Below are positions 16,629 to 24,521 of a stretch of DNA of 64,000 bases, piece after piece. Every line of letters begins with the position of its first letter. The stretch's first letter is position 1. The DNA lies in the NCBI RefSeq assembly GCF_024199845.1, contig NZ_JANADO010000001.1, forward strand, positions 6,696,001 to 6,760,000. The letters are read 5' to 3'. Source of the stretch: Bradyrhizobium sp. CCGB12 (GTDB lineage Bacteria; Pseudomonadota; Alphaproteobacteria; Rhizobiales; Xanthobacteraceae). The notes under the pieces are model-generated. The model ran no database searches and was not told the origin of the DNA. It saw nothing but the letters and a program-made list of their open reading frames with translations. Both the position numbers and the translations under genes were made by a program.

Positions 16629-17849
16629 TCAGGCCGGGGTGATGGTGACAGGCAGGCTGTCGAGCCCACGCAGTGTGTTGTTGAAGCGGCGCTTGGGCTC
16701 GCCAGTGATCTCGATCTTGGCGATGCGCCGCGCCAGCGCCGTCAGCATCACCTCGCCTTCGAGGCGGGCGACGAGCTGGCCGACGCACATGTGGATGCCG
16801 GAGCCGAAGCCGACATGGCCGGAGGTGCGGCGAGTGATGTCGTAGCTGTCGGGCTTGTCCCAGCGCCGCGGATCGCGGTTGGCAGCAGCAAGGAACATCA
16901 GCACCTTCTCGCCCTCGCCGATCTCAGCGCCGGAGAGCTCGACATCCCGCGTGGTGGTGCGGAAGAAGGTCTGCACCGGGCTTTCGAAGCGCACGGCTTC
17001 CTCGAAGGCGCCGCGCGCGAGCGAGAGATCCTCGCGCAGGCGCTCCCATTGATCCGGGAAGCGCGCAAGGCAGTAGACCGCGGCCCCGATGCCGTTGACG
17101 GTGGTGTCGAGACCGGCCGACAACAGCGAGCGCACCAGCAGCGGCGCTTCCGTCGCCGTGATCTCGCCCTCGTCGACACGGGCGTGGATGCACGCGCCGA
17201 ATCCGCCGGGAGCCAGATTGTCACGCTGGCACTGCTCGGCGACATAGGCCTGGTGCGGCGCCGAGCGTTCGATCGCCTCCTGGCGCAACTGATTAGGCGG
17301 ACCGAACGCGTTGAACACCACGCTCGCATAGGGAATCAGATGCTCGCGGCCTTCCGCCTTCAGCCCGAGCGCGTCCGGAAAGATCGAGAGCGGATAGGCC
17401 TCGGCGAGATCCGCGATCGCATCGAAGCTGCGCTTCTCCAAGAGCGCATCGACCCGCGCCTCGGCTGCGGCGGCAAAGCGATCACGTACCTGCTTCATCA
17501 CGGTCGGCGACAGCACCTTTGACAGCACGGCGCGGGTGCGGGTGTGCGCGGGCGGATCGGCTTCAAGGATCAGGCTCGGCGGCCGCCACGGCGTCTCCTT
17601 CTTGAAGTCGGAGAGGCCGACGCCCCGGCTGGAGCAGAAGGTCGCGGGATCGTTCAGCACGGCATGAACCTCGGCATAGCGGGCCACGCCGTAGACATTC
17701 CACTTGTCGAGATAGACCACCGGCCCGGCCTCCCGCAGCAGCTCATGCGTGGGATAGGGGTCGGCAAAAAAACTCATCGCGAAGGGGTCGACGTCGAGAT
17801 GCGGGACGGACGCGGCGCCAGTTGATTCAGGGGAGCCGGATGCGGTCAT
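16629..17849 (-). CDS. cytochrome P450, CYP199A-like
   Basis: Soluble P450 of 406 residues. The heme-binding loop is FGSGIHMC with the axial Cys at about residue 355. The I-helix has AGLDTT, giving the acid-alcohol pair for oxygen activation, and ExxR is in FEEAVRFESP. The N-terminal FFADPYPTHELLREAG and GLSDFKKETPWRPPSL segments match my recollection of CYP199A enzymes, which oxidise para-substituted benzoates such as 4-methoxybenzoate by O-demethylation. The adjacent ferredoxin supports this. The substrate is inferred from family and from the nearby feruloyl-CoA synthetase. Divergent from a MarR gene that probably regulates it. Confidence 0.9.
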   Translation of the reverse strand: MTASGSPESTGAASVPHLDVDPFAMSFFADPYPTHELLREAGPVVYLDKWNVYGVARYAEVHAVLNDPATFCSSRGVGLSDFKKETPWRPPSLILEADPPAHTRTRAVLSKVLSPTVMKQVRDRFAAAAEARVDALLEKRSFDAIADLAEAYPLSIFPDALGLKAEGREHLIPYASVVFNAFGPPNQLRQEAIERSAPHQAYVAEQCQRDNLAPGGFGACIHARVDEGEITATEAPLLVRSLLSAGLDTTVNGIGAAVYCLARFPDQWERLREDLSLARGAFEEAVRFESPVQTFFRTTTRDVELSGAEIGEGEKVLMFLAAANRDPRRWDKPDSYDITRRTSGHVGFGSGIHMCVGQLVARLEGEVMLTALARRIAKIEITGEPKRRFNNTLRGLDSLPVTITPA

Positions 17850-17878
17850 GGAAGACCTCCCTCATTTTGATCTTGTGA

Positions 17879-17897
17879 AAGGGCGGCGCATGCCCTT
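17879..17897. promoter_or_regulatory. palindrome between P450 and marR genes
   Basis: AAGGGC-(7 nt)-GCCCTT in the 83-bp divergent intergenic region. It is the only obvious dyad there and so a candidate site for the adjacent MarR regulator. The arms are short and the spacing is odd for MarR, so confidence is low. Confidence 0.3.
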
Positions 17898-17932
17898 AGG
17901 TCACAGCGCCCACCGCGAGCCAGAAGCCCGAC

Positions 17933-18439
17933 ATGCCTGCGCCTTCGACCAGATCCCGCCCTAAACCTGCGCCCGCCGATGTAGGACCAACGCTCGATCT
18001 CGATCGTTACGTCCCGGCGTTCGTCACCTTCATCGCCAACAAGCTCTCGAACAGCGCGACCGCGTTCTATCAGCGGCAATTCGGCGTCAACGTCACGGAA
18101 TGGCGGATCATGTCGCTGCTGGCGATCGAGCCCGGCATTCCCGCCTCGCGCATCTGCCACGTCATCGGCTTCGACAAGGGGCCGGTGAGCCGGACGCTGG
18201 CCGGACTCGAGAAGCGCGGGCTGGTGTCGATCCGTACCGATCCGAATGACGGCCGCACCCATTCGATCTCGCTCACGGCGAAGGGGCGCACCACCCATGA
18301 CAAGGTGATCATCGCCGCGCTCGAGCGCGAGCGGCGCCTGTTGTCCTGCCTCAGCAAGGACGAGCGCGAGGTGCTGATCGACCTCTTGCGCCGGCTGCAC
18401 GAAAATCTCGGCGCGGTGACCGGCGGCACTGAGCCCTGA
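17933..18439 (+). CDS. MarR family transcriptional regulator
   Basis: Winged-helix regulator of 168 residues. The recognition helix region is ASRICHVIGFDKGPVSRTLAGLEKRGLV and the wing is RTDPNDGRTHSISLT. The first ~20 residues are Pro/Ala-rich and probably disordered. Encoded back-to-back with the P450 gene (83 bp apart), the usual arrangement for a MarR repressor relieved by an aromatic substrate. Confidence 0.88.
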   Translation: MPAPSTRSRPKPAPADVGPTLDLDRYVPAFVTFIANKLSNSATAFYQRQFGVNVTEWRIMSLLAIEPGIPASRICHVIGFDKGPVSRTLAGLEKRGLVSIRTDPNDGRTHSISLTAKGRTTHDKVIIAALERERRLLSCLSKDEREVLIDLLRRLHENLGAVTGGTEP

Positions 18440-18517
18440 CAAATCGCGCGCAGGGCGCCATCTGTTGTCATTCCCGGTGATGCGCGAGCGCTTGCCGACG
18501 GCACCAGTTTTGCCGCG

Positions 18518-18520
18518 CAT
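18518..18520 (-). pseudogene. start signal of a possible truncated gene
   Basis: On the minus strand GGAGG-AAACA-ATG gives a near-ideal start at 18520, followed by codons for MRGKTGAVGKRSRITG. The frame stays open but runs straight into sequence antisense to the marR gene, where it is only a shadow. A promoter-like region with a 14-bp palindrome lies 70 nt upstream. This could be the 5' remnant of a lost gene. No product can be named. Confidence 0.3.
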
Positions 18521-18589
18521 TGTTTCCTCCAGATCAGACGCAGCGGTTCCCCCGCCGTCGTCCTTGTCTGGAACGGTTCGCACAAATTA

Positions 18590-18603
18590 GTTGCTTAGGC
18601 AAC
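18590..18603. promoter_or_regulatory. 14-bp palindrome, MarR-type operator candidate
   Basis: GTTGC-TTAG-GCAAC in an AT-richer patch with CTTTTGTTGCC on the minus strand. It is not close to the 5' end of any intact gene; the nearest start in the right orientation is the possible remnant at 18520. Its form suits a MarR-family dimer. Confidence 0.4.
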
Positions 18604-18666
18604 AAAAGAATTGGCAGCATATTGCGACAGGTTGGCTGGCCTAGTTTGGGAGCCCTGATCCATCCC

Positions 18667-18752
18667 CGTCATTGCGAGCGCAGCGAAGCATCCAGAATCT
18701 TTCCGCAGAGGGACTCTGGATTGCTTCGTCGCAAGGGCTCCTCGCAATGACG
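18667..18752. repeat. family B palindromic element, variant right arm
   Basis: Begins CGTCATTGCGAGCGCAGCGA. The right arm carries CGTCGCAAGGGCTCCTCGCAATGACG in two parts (insert GCAAGGGCTC), a variant shared with the copy at 44580-44666. It occupies the 365-bp gap between marR and the convergent feruloyl-CoA synthetase gene. Confidence 0.82.
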
Positions 18753-18804
18753 CCGTGGAGCGAGCGCGCCTCAATCACCAAGCGCCGTCTTGCTCAGCGC
18801 ACGC

Positions 18805-20655
18805 CTAAACGCCGATCCACTCACCCGACGCCTCGTCATTCAGCCGCGCCAGGGCATCGGCACGCCGGGTCAGCACGGCGCGCTGGTTGATGTAGCCCTT
18901 GTCGGTGATCTCGCCACCGTCAACGGAGGCCGGCTCGGCGAGCAACAGCGCGCGCGTGGCATGGCCGGAGGAGTTGCCGCTCTGCTGCTTGAGTTTCACC
19001 AGCCCTTGCGCGATCGCCGACCTGACCTTGTCATGCGCCAGCACGTCGCTCAAAGCCGTGGTCTCAGGGAGCCCGGCATGGGCGCGGCATGCCGCGATGT
19101 TCGGAAACACGAGGAAGCGAACGTCATCGCCGCCATGACCGGCGACGACGATGTCCTGTGCGAGCGGCGCCAGCGCGGCGATGCCGGCGACGCGCAGCGT
19201 GCCGACGCTGACCCAGGTGCCGGAATTGAGCTTGAAGTCCTCCGCGACGCGGCCATCGAAGAACAGGCCGCGCTCCGGCCTGTCCGGATCGGCAAGCTTC
19301 ACGGCATCGCCGATGAGGTAAAAGCCCTCCTCGTCGAAGGCCTGCTTGGTCAGGTCGGGCGCCTTCCAATAGCCCGGAGTGACGTTGGGCCCGCGCACGC
19401 GCACCTCCAGCTTGTCGCCGGAGGGGACGAGCTTCAACTCCGTGCCGGGAATCGGCACGCCGATATTGCCGGAGCGCTCGGCGAGAAAATGGCAGTCGCT
19501 TGCCAGCGGCGAAGTCTCGGTCGAGCCCCAGGCCGAGACCATCGGCAACGCACGGCCTACGGTCTCGACAGAAAGCTGCTCCAACGCGTCCCAGAGATTT
19601 TGCGGTAGCGCGGCGCCGGCATAGAAGGCGAATTTCACCTCGTCGAAGAAGCGGCGGCGCAGATCCTCGTCGCCCCGCAGGGCCGCGATCAGCATGTCGA
19701 AGCCGCGCGGCACGTTGAAATAGACCGTCGGCATCACGCTTTTCAGATTGGCGAGCGAGGTCGCAAACAGGCCCGGAGCAGGCTTGCCGCCGTCGATATA
19801 GAGCGCGCCGCCGTTGCGCAGCACGAGATTGAAATTATGGTTGGCGCCGAAGGTGTGGCTCCAGGGCAGCCAATCGAGGATCACGAGATCGCCGCGGCCG
19901 GGTTCGAGAAACGTCCAGGTCTGTGCCTTGGCCTGCTGGCTCGAGGTCAGCATGCGCTGGGTGTTGATGACCGCCTTCGGCGTGCCGGTCGAGCCAGAGG
20001 TGAACAGGAATTTTGCGATCGTGTCCGGCGTCACCGCGGCGAAGGCTTTTGCGACCTCACACGTTTCAGGCGTTGCCGAGACATCACGGAAAGCAAGCGC
20101 ATCGGCATCGCCGGCCTTGCCGCTGACAATCTGCGCTTTGTGCAGCGGCTTGATCGCGGCGAGCGCCGCGGCAAACGGCTTCGTCGCAGAAACATAGATC
20201 GCCCCCGGCTGAAGCAGCGATATCATACCCTTGAGCTTGTCGAAATCCTTCGACATCAGCGAATAGGCCGGCGAGATCGCAGCAGAGGGAACGCCGACAT
20301 GCTGGGCGGCCAGCGCGAGCAGCGCGTGATCGATGCTATTGTCGGAGAGGATGACGACGGGGCGTTCGGCGCTGAGCTTCTGCGCCAGGATCCAGGACGC
20401 CGCCGCGCGAACCCGACGCAGGGCACCCGCGTAGGTCATGATGGCCCAAGGCGTATCGGCGCCGTCGCGCTCGGCAAGGAAGATCGTGTCGGGCGTCTGG
20501 CGCGCCCATTGCTCCAGCCAGTCGCCGATGCAGCGCGCCCCCTCTCGTAATGGCTCGGGCGAGCGCAGCACGATGCTGCCGTCGTCGCGATGCTCTGCGA
20601 CGGTCCTTGGCGTTGCGAACAGGCCAGCAACGTCACCGCGTGAAGCGGTTGTCAT
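18805..20655 (-). CDS. fcs: feruloyl-CoA synthetase
   Basis: Acyl-CoA synthetase of 616 residues that adenylates ferulate, p-coumarate or related hydroxycinnamates and forms the CoA thioester, the first step of their side-chain degradation. The AMP-binding motif is FTSGSTGTPKAV (near residue 217). The stretch DWLPWSHTFGANHNF followed by GGALYIDGGKPAPGLF is characteristic of feruloyl-CoA synthetases. YLIGDAV and DFKLNSGTWVSVG form the hinge and C-terminal subdomain. It is divergent from a MarR gene across a palindromic operator. The hydratase/aldolase and vanillin dehydrogenase that usually follow are not in the window. Confidence 0.88.
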   Translation of the reverse strand: MTTASRGDVAGLFATPRTVAEHRDDGSIVLRSPEPLREGARCIGDWLEQWARQTPDTIFLAERDGADTPWAIMTYAGALRRVRAAASWILAQKLSAERPVVILSDNSIDHALLALAAQHVGVPSAAISPAYSLMSKDFDKLKGMISLLQPGAIYVSATKPFAAALAAIKPLHKAQIVSGKAGDADALAFRDVSATPETCEVAKAFAAVTPDTIAKFLFTSGSTGTPKAVINTQRMLTSSQQAKAQTWTFLEPGRGDLVILDWLPWSHTFGANHNFNLVLRNGGALYIDGGKPAPGLFATSLANLKSVMPTVYFNVPRGFDMLIAALRGDEDLRRRFFDEVKFAFYAGAALPQNLWDALEQLSVETVGRALPMVSAWGSTETSPLASDCHFLAERSGNIGVPIPGTELKLVPSGDKLEVRVRGPNVTPGYWKAPDLTKQAFDEEGFYLIGDAVKLADPDRPERGLFFDGRVAEDFKLNSGTWVSVGTLRVAGIAALAPLAQDIVVAGHGGDDVRFLVFPNIAACRAHAGLPETTALSDVLAHDKVRSAIAQGLVKLKQQSGNSSGHATRALLLAEPASVDGGEITDKGYINQRAVLTRRADALARLNDEASGEWIGV

Positions 20656-20733
20656 GATTTCCTCCTCGCCTGAAACCCGGATTGGCCGCAGCCTCGTTCC
20701 GGGCTGCTTCGGTCATAATGTTGGGCACGACAA

Positions 20734-20749
20734 TTGTTGTCGTCAACAA
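20734..20749. promoter_or_regulatory. palindromic operator for the divergent MarR regulator
   Basis: TTGTTG-TCGT-CAACAA, perfect 6-bp arms, embedded in a longer imperfect dyad (ATTGTTG...CAACAACAAT). It lies 79 bp from the fcs start and 54 bp from the marR start, the right place to control both promoters. Assignment to the adjacent regulator is inferred from position and symmetry. Confidence 0.65.
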
Positions 20750-20802
20750 CAATCTTCCGCCCCGCCCGTCAAGGCGCTAAGGTCGGGCGCAGGAGACACG
20801 AT

Positions 20803-21297
20803 GTGACGACCAGCGCAGCCCAGACCTCCCCGCGCAAACGAGCCGGCAACGGCGCGGCGCAGCGGAACGACGCAGATGAAATCGGCCTCGACGCCCTGGT
20901 CGGGCACGCCGGCTACGCGGTGCGGCGCTTCCAGATCTGGATCTTCCAGGATTTCATCAAGACGCTGGGCGAGGTCGACATCCGGCCGACGCAATATTCG
21001 GTGCTGACGGTGATCGGCGCCAATCCGGGCCTGTCTCAGATGGCGGTGGCCAAGCGCCTCGGCATCGAGCGTGCCCGGCTGGTGCATCTGCTCGACAGCC
21101 TCGAACAGCGCAAATATTTGAAGCGGATCAAGTCGAGGACGGACCGACGCTCGCACGCGCTGCATCTCACCGCGCAGGGCGCGACGGCGCTGGCCAGGTT
21201 CAAGCGCCTCGCAGCCGAGCACGAGCGGCATGTCGAGGCGAAGATCGGCAGAGAGAACCGGGAAGCGCTGCTCCGGATCCTCGCCGACTTCACCTGA
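20803..21297 (+). CDS. MarR family regulator, probable hydroxycinnamate sensor
   Basis: Winged-helix repressor of 164 residues. The recognition helix is in LSQMAVAKRLGIERARLVHLLDSL and the wing in KSRTDRRSHALHLT. The GTG at 20803 is chosen because AGGAG lies 7 nt upstream; an ATG two bases earlier is out of frame. Divergent from fcs, like CouR/FerR-type repressors that respond to p-coumaroyl- or feruloyl-CoA. Ligand inferred from context. Confidence 0.85.
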   Translation: MTTSAAQTSPRKRAGNGAAQRNDADEIGLDALVGHAGYAVRRFQIWIFQDFIKTLGEVDIRPTQYSVLTVIGANPGLSQMAVAKRLGIERARLVHLLDSLEQRKYLKRIKSRTDRRSHALHLTAQGATALARFKRLAAEHERHVEAKIGRENREALLRILADFT

Positions 21298-21479
21298 CGC
21301 CAACTGCCCACAATTTAAGCAAGCGCGCGTAACCAGGGGGTCGCGCTCGTCCTCGATCTCTCCCCAAACATCTGATCTTACGATAATATTCGGAGCAATC
21401 AGCCCGCGCCGATCCTGTACACAATGGCACATCGCTTGCTTCAAGCCGGGTAAGGACACGATGCCGGAGTTTTGTCGCC

Positions 21480-23288
21480 ATGGGGGCTGAGCAGCCTGAA
21501 ACGATCGCCGCGATTGTGGCCGCACATCGCGCGGGCACGCTGATGCCGGCGCAAACGGTCGCACGCACCTATCAGCGCATCCGCGACCACGACGATCCCG
21601 CCATCTTCATCACCCTGCGCGACGAGAAGGATGCGATCGCGGAAGCCGAGAGACTTGCCGCACGCGCGGATGCCGCCAGCCTGCCACTCTACGGCGTGCC
21701 TATTGCGGTGAAGGACAATATCGACGCGCTGGGATTTCCGACCACCGCGGCGTGCCCGGCCTTCTCCTACACGCCGGCGCATGATTCCACCGCCGTGGCG
21801 CGCCTGCGCGCCGCAGGCGCCATCATCGTCGGCAAGACCAATCTCGACCAGTTCGCGACCGGTCTCGTCGGCGTGCGCTCGCCCTACGGCGTTCCCAGGA
21901 ACGCGATCCGCGACGATCTCATTCCCGGCGGCTCCAGTTCGGGATCGGCGACGGCTGTCGGCGCAGGGCTGGTGCCGCTGTCACTGGGAACGGACACCGC
22001 CGGCAGCGGCCGGGTGCCGGCGATGCTGAACAACATCGTCGGCCTGAAGCCGAGCCTCGGCATGATCTCGACCGCGGGCCTGGTGCCGGCCTGTCGCACG
22101 CTCGACTGCATCTCGGTCTTCGCCTTGACGGTGGACGATGCCGCCCTCGCGCTCTCCGTGCTGGCAGGGCCCGACCATGCCGATCCGTTCTCGCGCGACC
22201 GGCCGCTTCAGCCGCTCACGCCGTTCCCGGCAAATCTGCGCCTCGGTGTGCCCCGCAACGGGCAGTTGATCTTCTTCGGCGACAAGAAATCGGAAAACGC
22301 CTATGCCGATGCGCTGAAGCGCTGGACCGCGCTTGGGGCTGATCTGGTCGAATTCGATCTCGAGCCGTTCTACGAGACGGCTCGGCTGCTCTATGAAGGG
22401 CCCTGGGTCGCCGAGCGCTATCTCGTGATCAAGAATCTGCTCGCCTCGGCACCCGATGCGATCCATCCGGTGACGCGCGAGATCACCGCGGCCGGCGCGC
22501 GGCTGACCGCTGCGGAAACCTTCTCGGCGCTCTACCGCCTGCAGGGCCTGCGCAAGATCGCCGAGCGCACGTTTGCGAATATCGACGCGCTGGTTCTGCC
22601 GACGGCGCCGACGGCCTACACCACCGCGCAGGTGCTCGCCAATCCGATCGAGCTCAACAGCCGGCTCGGCACCTACACCAATTTCGTGAACCTGCTCGAT
22701 CTCTGCGGCCTCGCGGTGCCGGCTTCGATGCGCACCGACGGCATTCCGTTCGGCATCACGCTGCTCGCCCCTGCAGGAAGCGACGCGCGGCTCGCCAGCA
22801 TTGGCCGCGCATTCCATGCCGATACGAAGCTGAGCCTGGGTGCAAAAGGCGTGGCACAGGCCCCGCTCGCGCCGCTGCCTGCAAACGGCGGCGACGAGAT
22901 TCCGATCGCCGTGGTCGGCGCGCATCTCTCCGGCATGGTGCTGAACGGCGAATTGACGGCACTGAACGGGCGCCTGATCGAGGCGACAAGAACCGCGCCG
23001 GACTACAAGCTCTATGCACTCAAGACCACGCCGCCGAAGCCGGGCATGCTGCGCGTCGAAGCCGGCAAGGGCGCCGCGATCGAGCTGGAGATCTGGTCGC
23101 TGTCGTCGTCCGCCTTCGGCAAGTTCGTCAACGCGATCCCTGCGCCGATGGCGATCGGCACGGTGCGGCTTGCCGACGGGCGCAGCGTGAAGGGATTTCT
23201 CGTGGAGCCGGAAGTGCTGGGCGAAGCGCGAGATATCACTGCGTATGGGGGCTGGCGGAAGTTTATTGCGGAAGGTGCGACGGGGTGA
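21480..23288 (+). CDS. atzF: allophanate hydrolase
   Basis: Amidase-signature enzyme of 602 residues hydrolysing allophanate to ammonia and CO2, the last step of cyanurate, biuret and urea-carboxylase pathways. The catalytic triad is Lys78 (VAVKDN), Ser152 (GGSSSG) and Ser176 (DTAGSG). The C-terminal domain (about residues 455-600, with LRVEAGKGAAIELEIW and VKGFLVEPE) is the second domain found in AtzF and absent from simple amidases. No urea carboxylase gene is next to it. It converges with the atzGEH-gntR operon, which should supply its substrate. Confidence 0.9.
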   Translation: MGAEQPETIAAIVAAHRAGTLMPAQTVARTYQRIRDHDDPAIFITLRDEKDAIAEAERLAARADAASLPLYGVPIAVKDNIDALGFPTTAACPAFSYTPAHDSTAVARLRAAGAIIVGKTNLDQFATGLVGVRSPYGVPRNAIRDDLIPGGSSSGSATAVGAGLVPLSLGTDTAGSGRVPAMLNNIVGLKPSLGMISTAGLVPACRTLDCISVFALTVDDAALALSVLAGPDHADPFSRDRPLQPLTPFPANLRLGVPRNGQLIFFGDKKSENAYADALKRWTALGADLVEFDLEPFYETARLLYEGPWVAERYLVIKNLLASAPDAIHPVTREITAAGARLTAAETFSALYRLQGLRKIAERTFANIDALVLPTAPTAYTTAQVLANPIELNSRLGTYTNFVNLLDLCGLAVPASMRTDGIPFGITLLAPAGSDARLASIGRAFHADTKLSLGAKGVAQAPLAPLPANGGDEIPIAVVGAHLSGMVLNGELTALNGRLIEATRTAPDYKLYALKTTPPKPGMLRVEAGKGAAIELEIWSLSSSAFGKFVNAIPAPMAIGTVRLADGRSVKGFLVEPEVLGEARDITAYGGWRKFIAEGATG

Positions 23289-23291
23289 ACT

Positions 23292-23384
23292 CCGTAGGGT
23301 GGGTTAGCGCAGCGTAACCCACCTCTTCTGCTTCTGCGGATATGAACAGTGGTGGGTTACGCCTTCGGCTAACCCACCCTACGG
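23292..23384. repeat. family E palindromic element
   Basis: CCGTAGGGTGGGTTAGCG at the left and its inverted counterpart CTAACCCACCCTACGG at the right, with GTAACCCACC/GGTGGGTTAC inside. A related copy is at 44704-44799. It separates the convergent atzF and gntR genes and could end both transcripts. Confidence 0.85.
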
Positions 23385-23400
23385 CACCGCGTGTGCCGCC

Positions 23401-24123
23401 CTACACCGACACAGCGTAAATCTCGTACTCCCCACGCACCAGCTCGATATGCGCGCGCATCGCCGCTGCCGCGCCGTGCTTGTCGCCGCGCATGATGGCG
23501 ACGACGACGCGGTCGTGTTCGGCCTGCGACTTGGCGAGGCGCCCGAGATTGCGGAACTGGGCGCGGCGAAACGGCTGCACACGGACGCGCGTGGCCAGCG
23601 TGATCTCGGCGATGTAGCCGTTCTGAGAACCCGCATAGATCGCGTTGTGGAAGCGCTCGTTGACCTCGTGGAAGCGTTCGGGATTGCCGGCATGGCTCAG
23701 CACGCGAAGCTCTTCGTGAATGGCCTCTAAGCCATTGCGCTCCGCGGCGGACATGCGTTCGGCGGCAAGCCCGGCACACAATGCCTCGAGCTCGGCCATT
23801 GCCTCGAACATGCTGGTCAGCCGCTCGATCGAGGGCTGCGCCACCACCGCGCCGCGATGGGCGCGCGCCTCGACGAGGCCGCTCGCCACCAGCTGGCGCA
23901 GCGCCTCGCGCACCGGGGTGCGTGAGACGCTGAAGCGCCGTGCGATGTCGGTTTCGTCCAGCGGCGCGCCGGGCGCCAGGGTTCCGCGCACGATCTCGTC
24001 GGCAAGTTGAAGCCGCAGCTCCTCGGCGCGCGTGATCTTGTGCAGGCTGGGTTGCGCCCGGTCGACCCGTGGCACCACCGACTCGGCCGGCAGCGTCCCG
24101 GGCGGAAGATCGTCAAGCGTCAT
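23401..24123 (-). CDS. GntR family regulator (FadR/FCD subfamily)
   Basis: Regulator of 240 residues. The N-terminal winged helix is at about 45-95 (LADEIVRGTLAPGAPLDET, ARRFSVSRTPVREALRQL). The C-terminal all-helical FCD domain has the metal/ligand-binding pattern NERFHNAIYAGSQN and AEHDRVV. Last gene of the atzG-E-H operon, 4 nt after atzH. The start at 24123 gives a protein of usual length; a longer frame upstream overlaps atzH. It probably controls this operon, and perhaps atzF, in response to a pathway ureide. Confidence 0.88.
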   Translation of the reverse strand: MTLDDLPPGTLPAESVVPRVDRAQPSLHKITRAEELRLQLADEIVRGTLAPGAPLDETDIARRFSVSRTPVREALRQLVASGLVEARAHRGAVVAQPSIERLTSMFEAMAELEALCAGLAAERMSAAERNGLEAIHEELRVLSHAGNPERFHEVNERFHNAIYAGSQNGYIAEITLATRVRVQPFRRAQFRNLGRLAKSQAEHDRVVVAIMRGDKHGAAAAMRAHIELVRGEYEIYAVSV

Positions 24124-24127
24124 ACGG

Positions 24128-24520
24128 TCAGGTCTCTTTCGACTCGTCGATGATGCTGACATGGGCGGCGACGACGCGCCAGCCCTCCGGGAAGCGAATC
24201 CAGGTTTGCATCTGCCGGCCGACCTTGCCGGGAGCGGTGTCGCGATAGAACAGGGTGGAGGCCACGGCCGTGTCGCGGCCAAAGCTGGATATGACGGTCT
24301 TTGCGGTGCGACGGTTCAGGCCGACCGGCGAGCGCGCAGCGCGGAAGCCGGAGATCGCCTCATAGCCATAGAGGTTCTCGCCGATGCCGTAGCGCAGCGT
24401 GCGGGGGTCGTTGCGGAAGAGCTCGCCGAGCACGGCGACGTCGTTGATGACGAGGGCCTGCTCATAGCGCTCGAACGCGGCTTTGACTTCCGCGATCACG
24501 TCGGGGAGATCGATCTCCAT
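24128..24520 (-). CDS. atzH: AtzH-like NTF2-fold enzyme
   Basis: Protein of 130 residues with a SnoaL/NTF2-like fold (DUF3225 type). Recognisable segments are [38 protein letters not shown] and [19 protein letters not shown]. In cyanurate catabolism AtzH is reported to turn 1,3-dicarboxyurea into allophanate; homologues (HpxZ) occur in oxalurate pathways. It starts 1 nt after the atzE stop, between atzE and gntR. Substrate is by analogy only. Confidence 0.8.
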   Translation of the reverse strand: MEIDLPDVIAEVKAAFERYEQALVINDVAVLGELFRNDPRTLRYGIGENLYGYEAISGFRAARSPVGLNRRTAKTVISSFGRDTAVASTLFYRDTAPGKVGRQMQTWIRFPEGWRVVAAHVSIIDESKET

Positions 24521-24521
24521 C

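Noticed and set aside
15996..17522. 508-codon + strand frame across the P450 and ferredoxin genes.
   Set aside because: Antisense shadow of two well-supported genes.
21480..23288. Urea amidolyase (fusion of urea carboxylase and allophanate hydrolase).
   Set aside because: The protein is only 602 residues and has no biotin-carboxylase or biotinyl domain; it is allophanate hydrolase alone.
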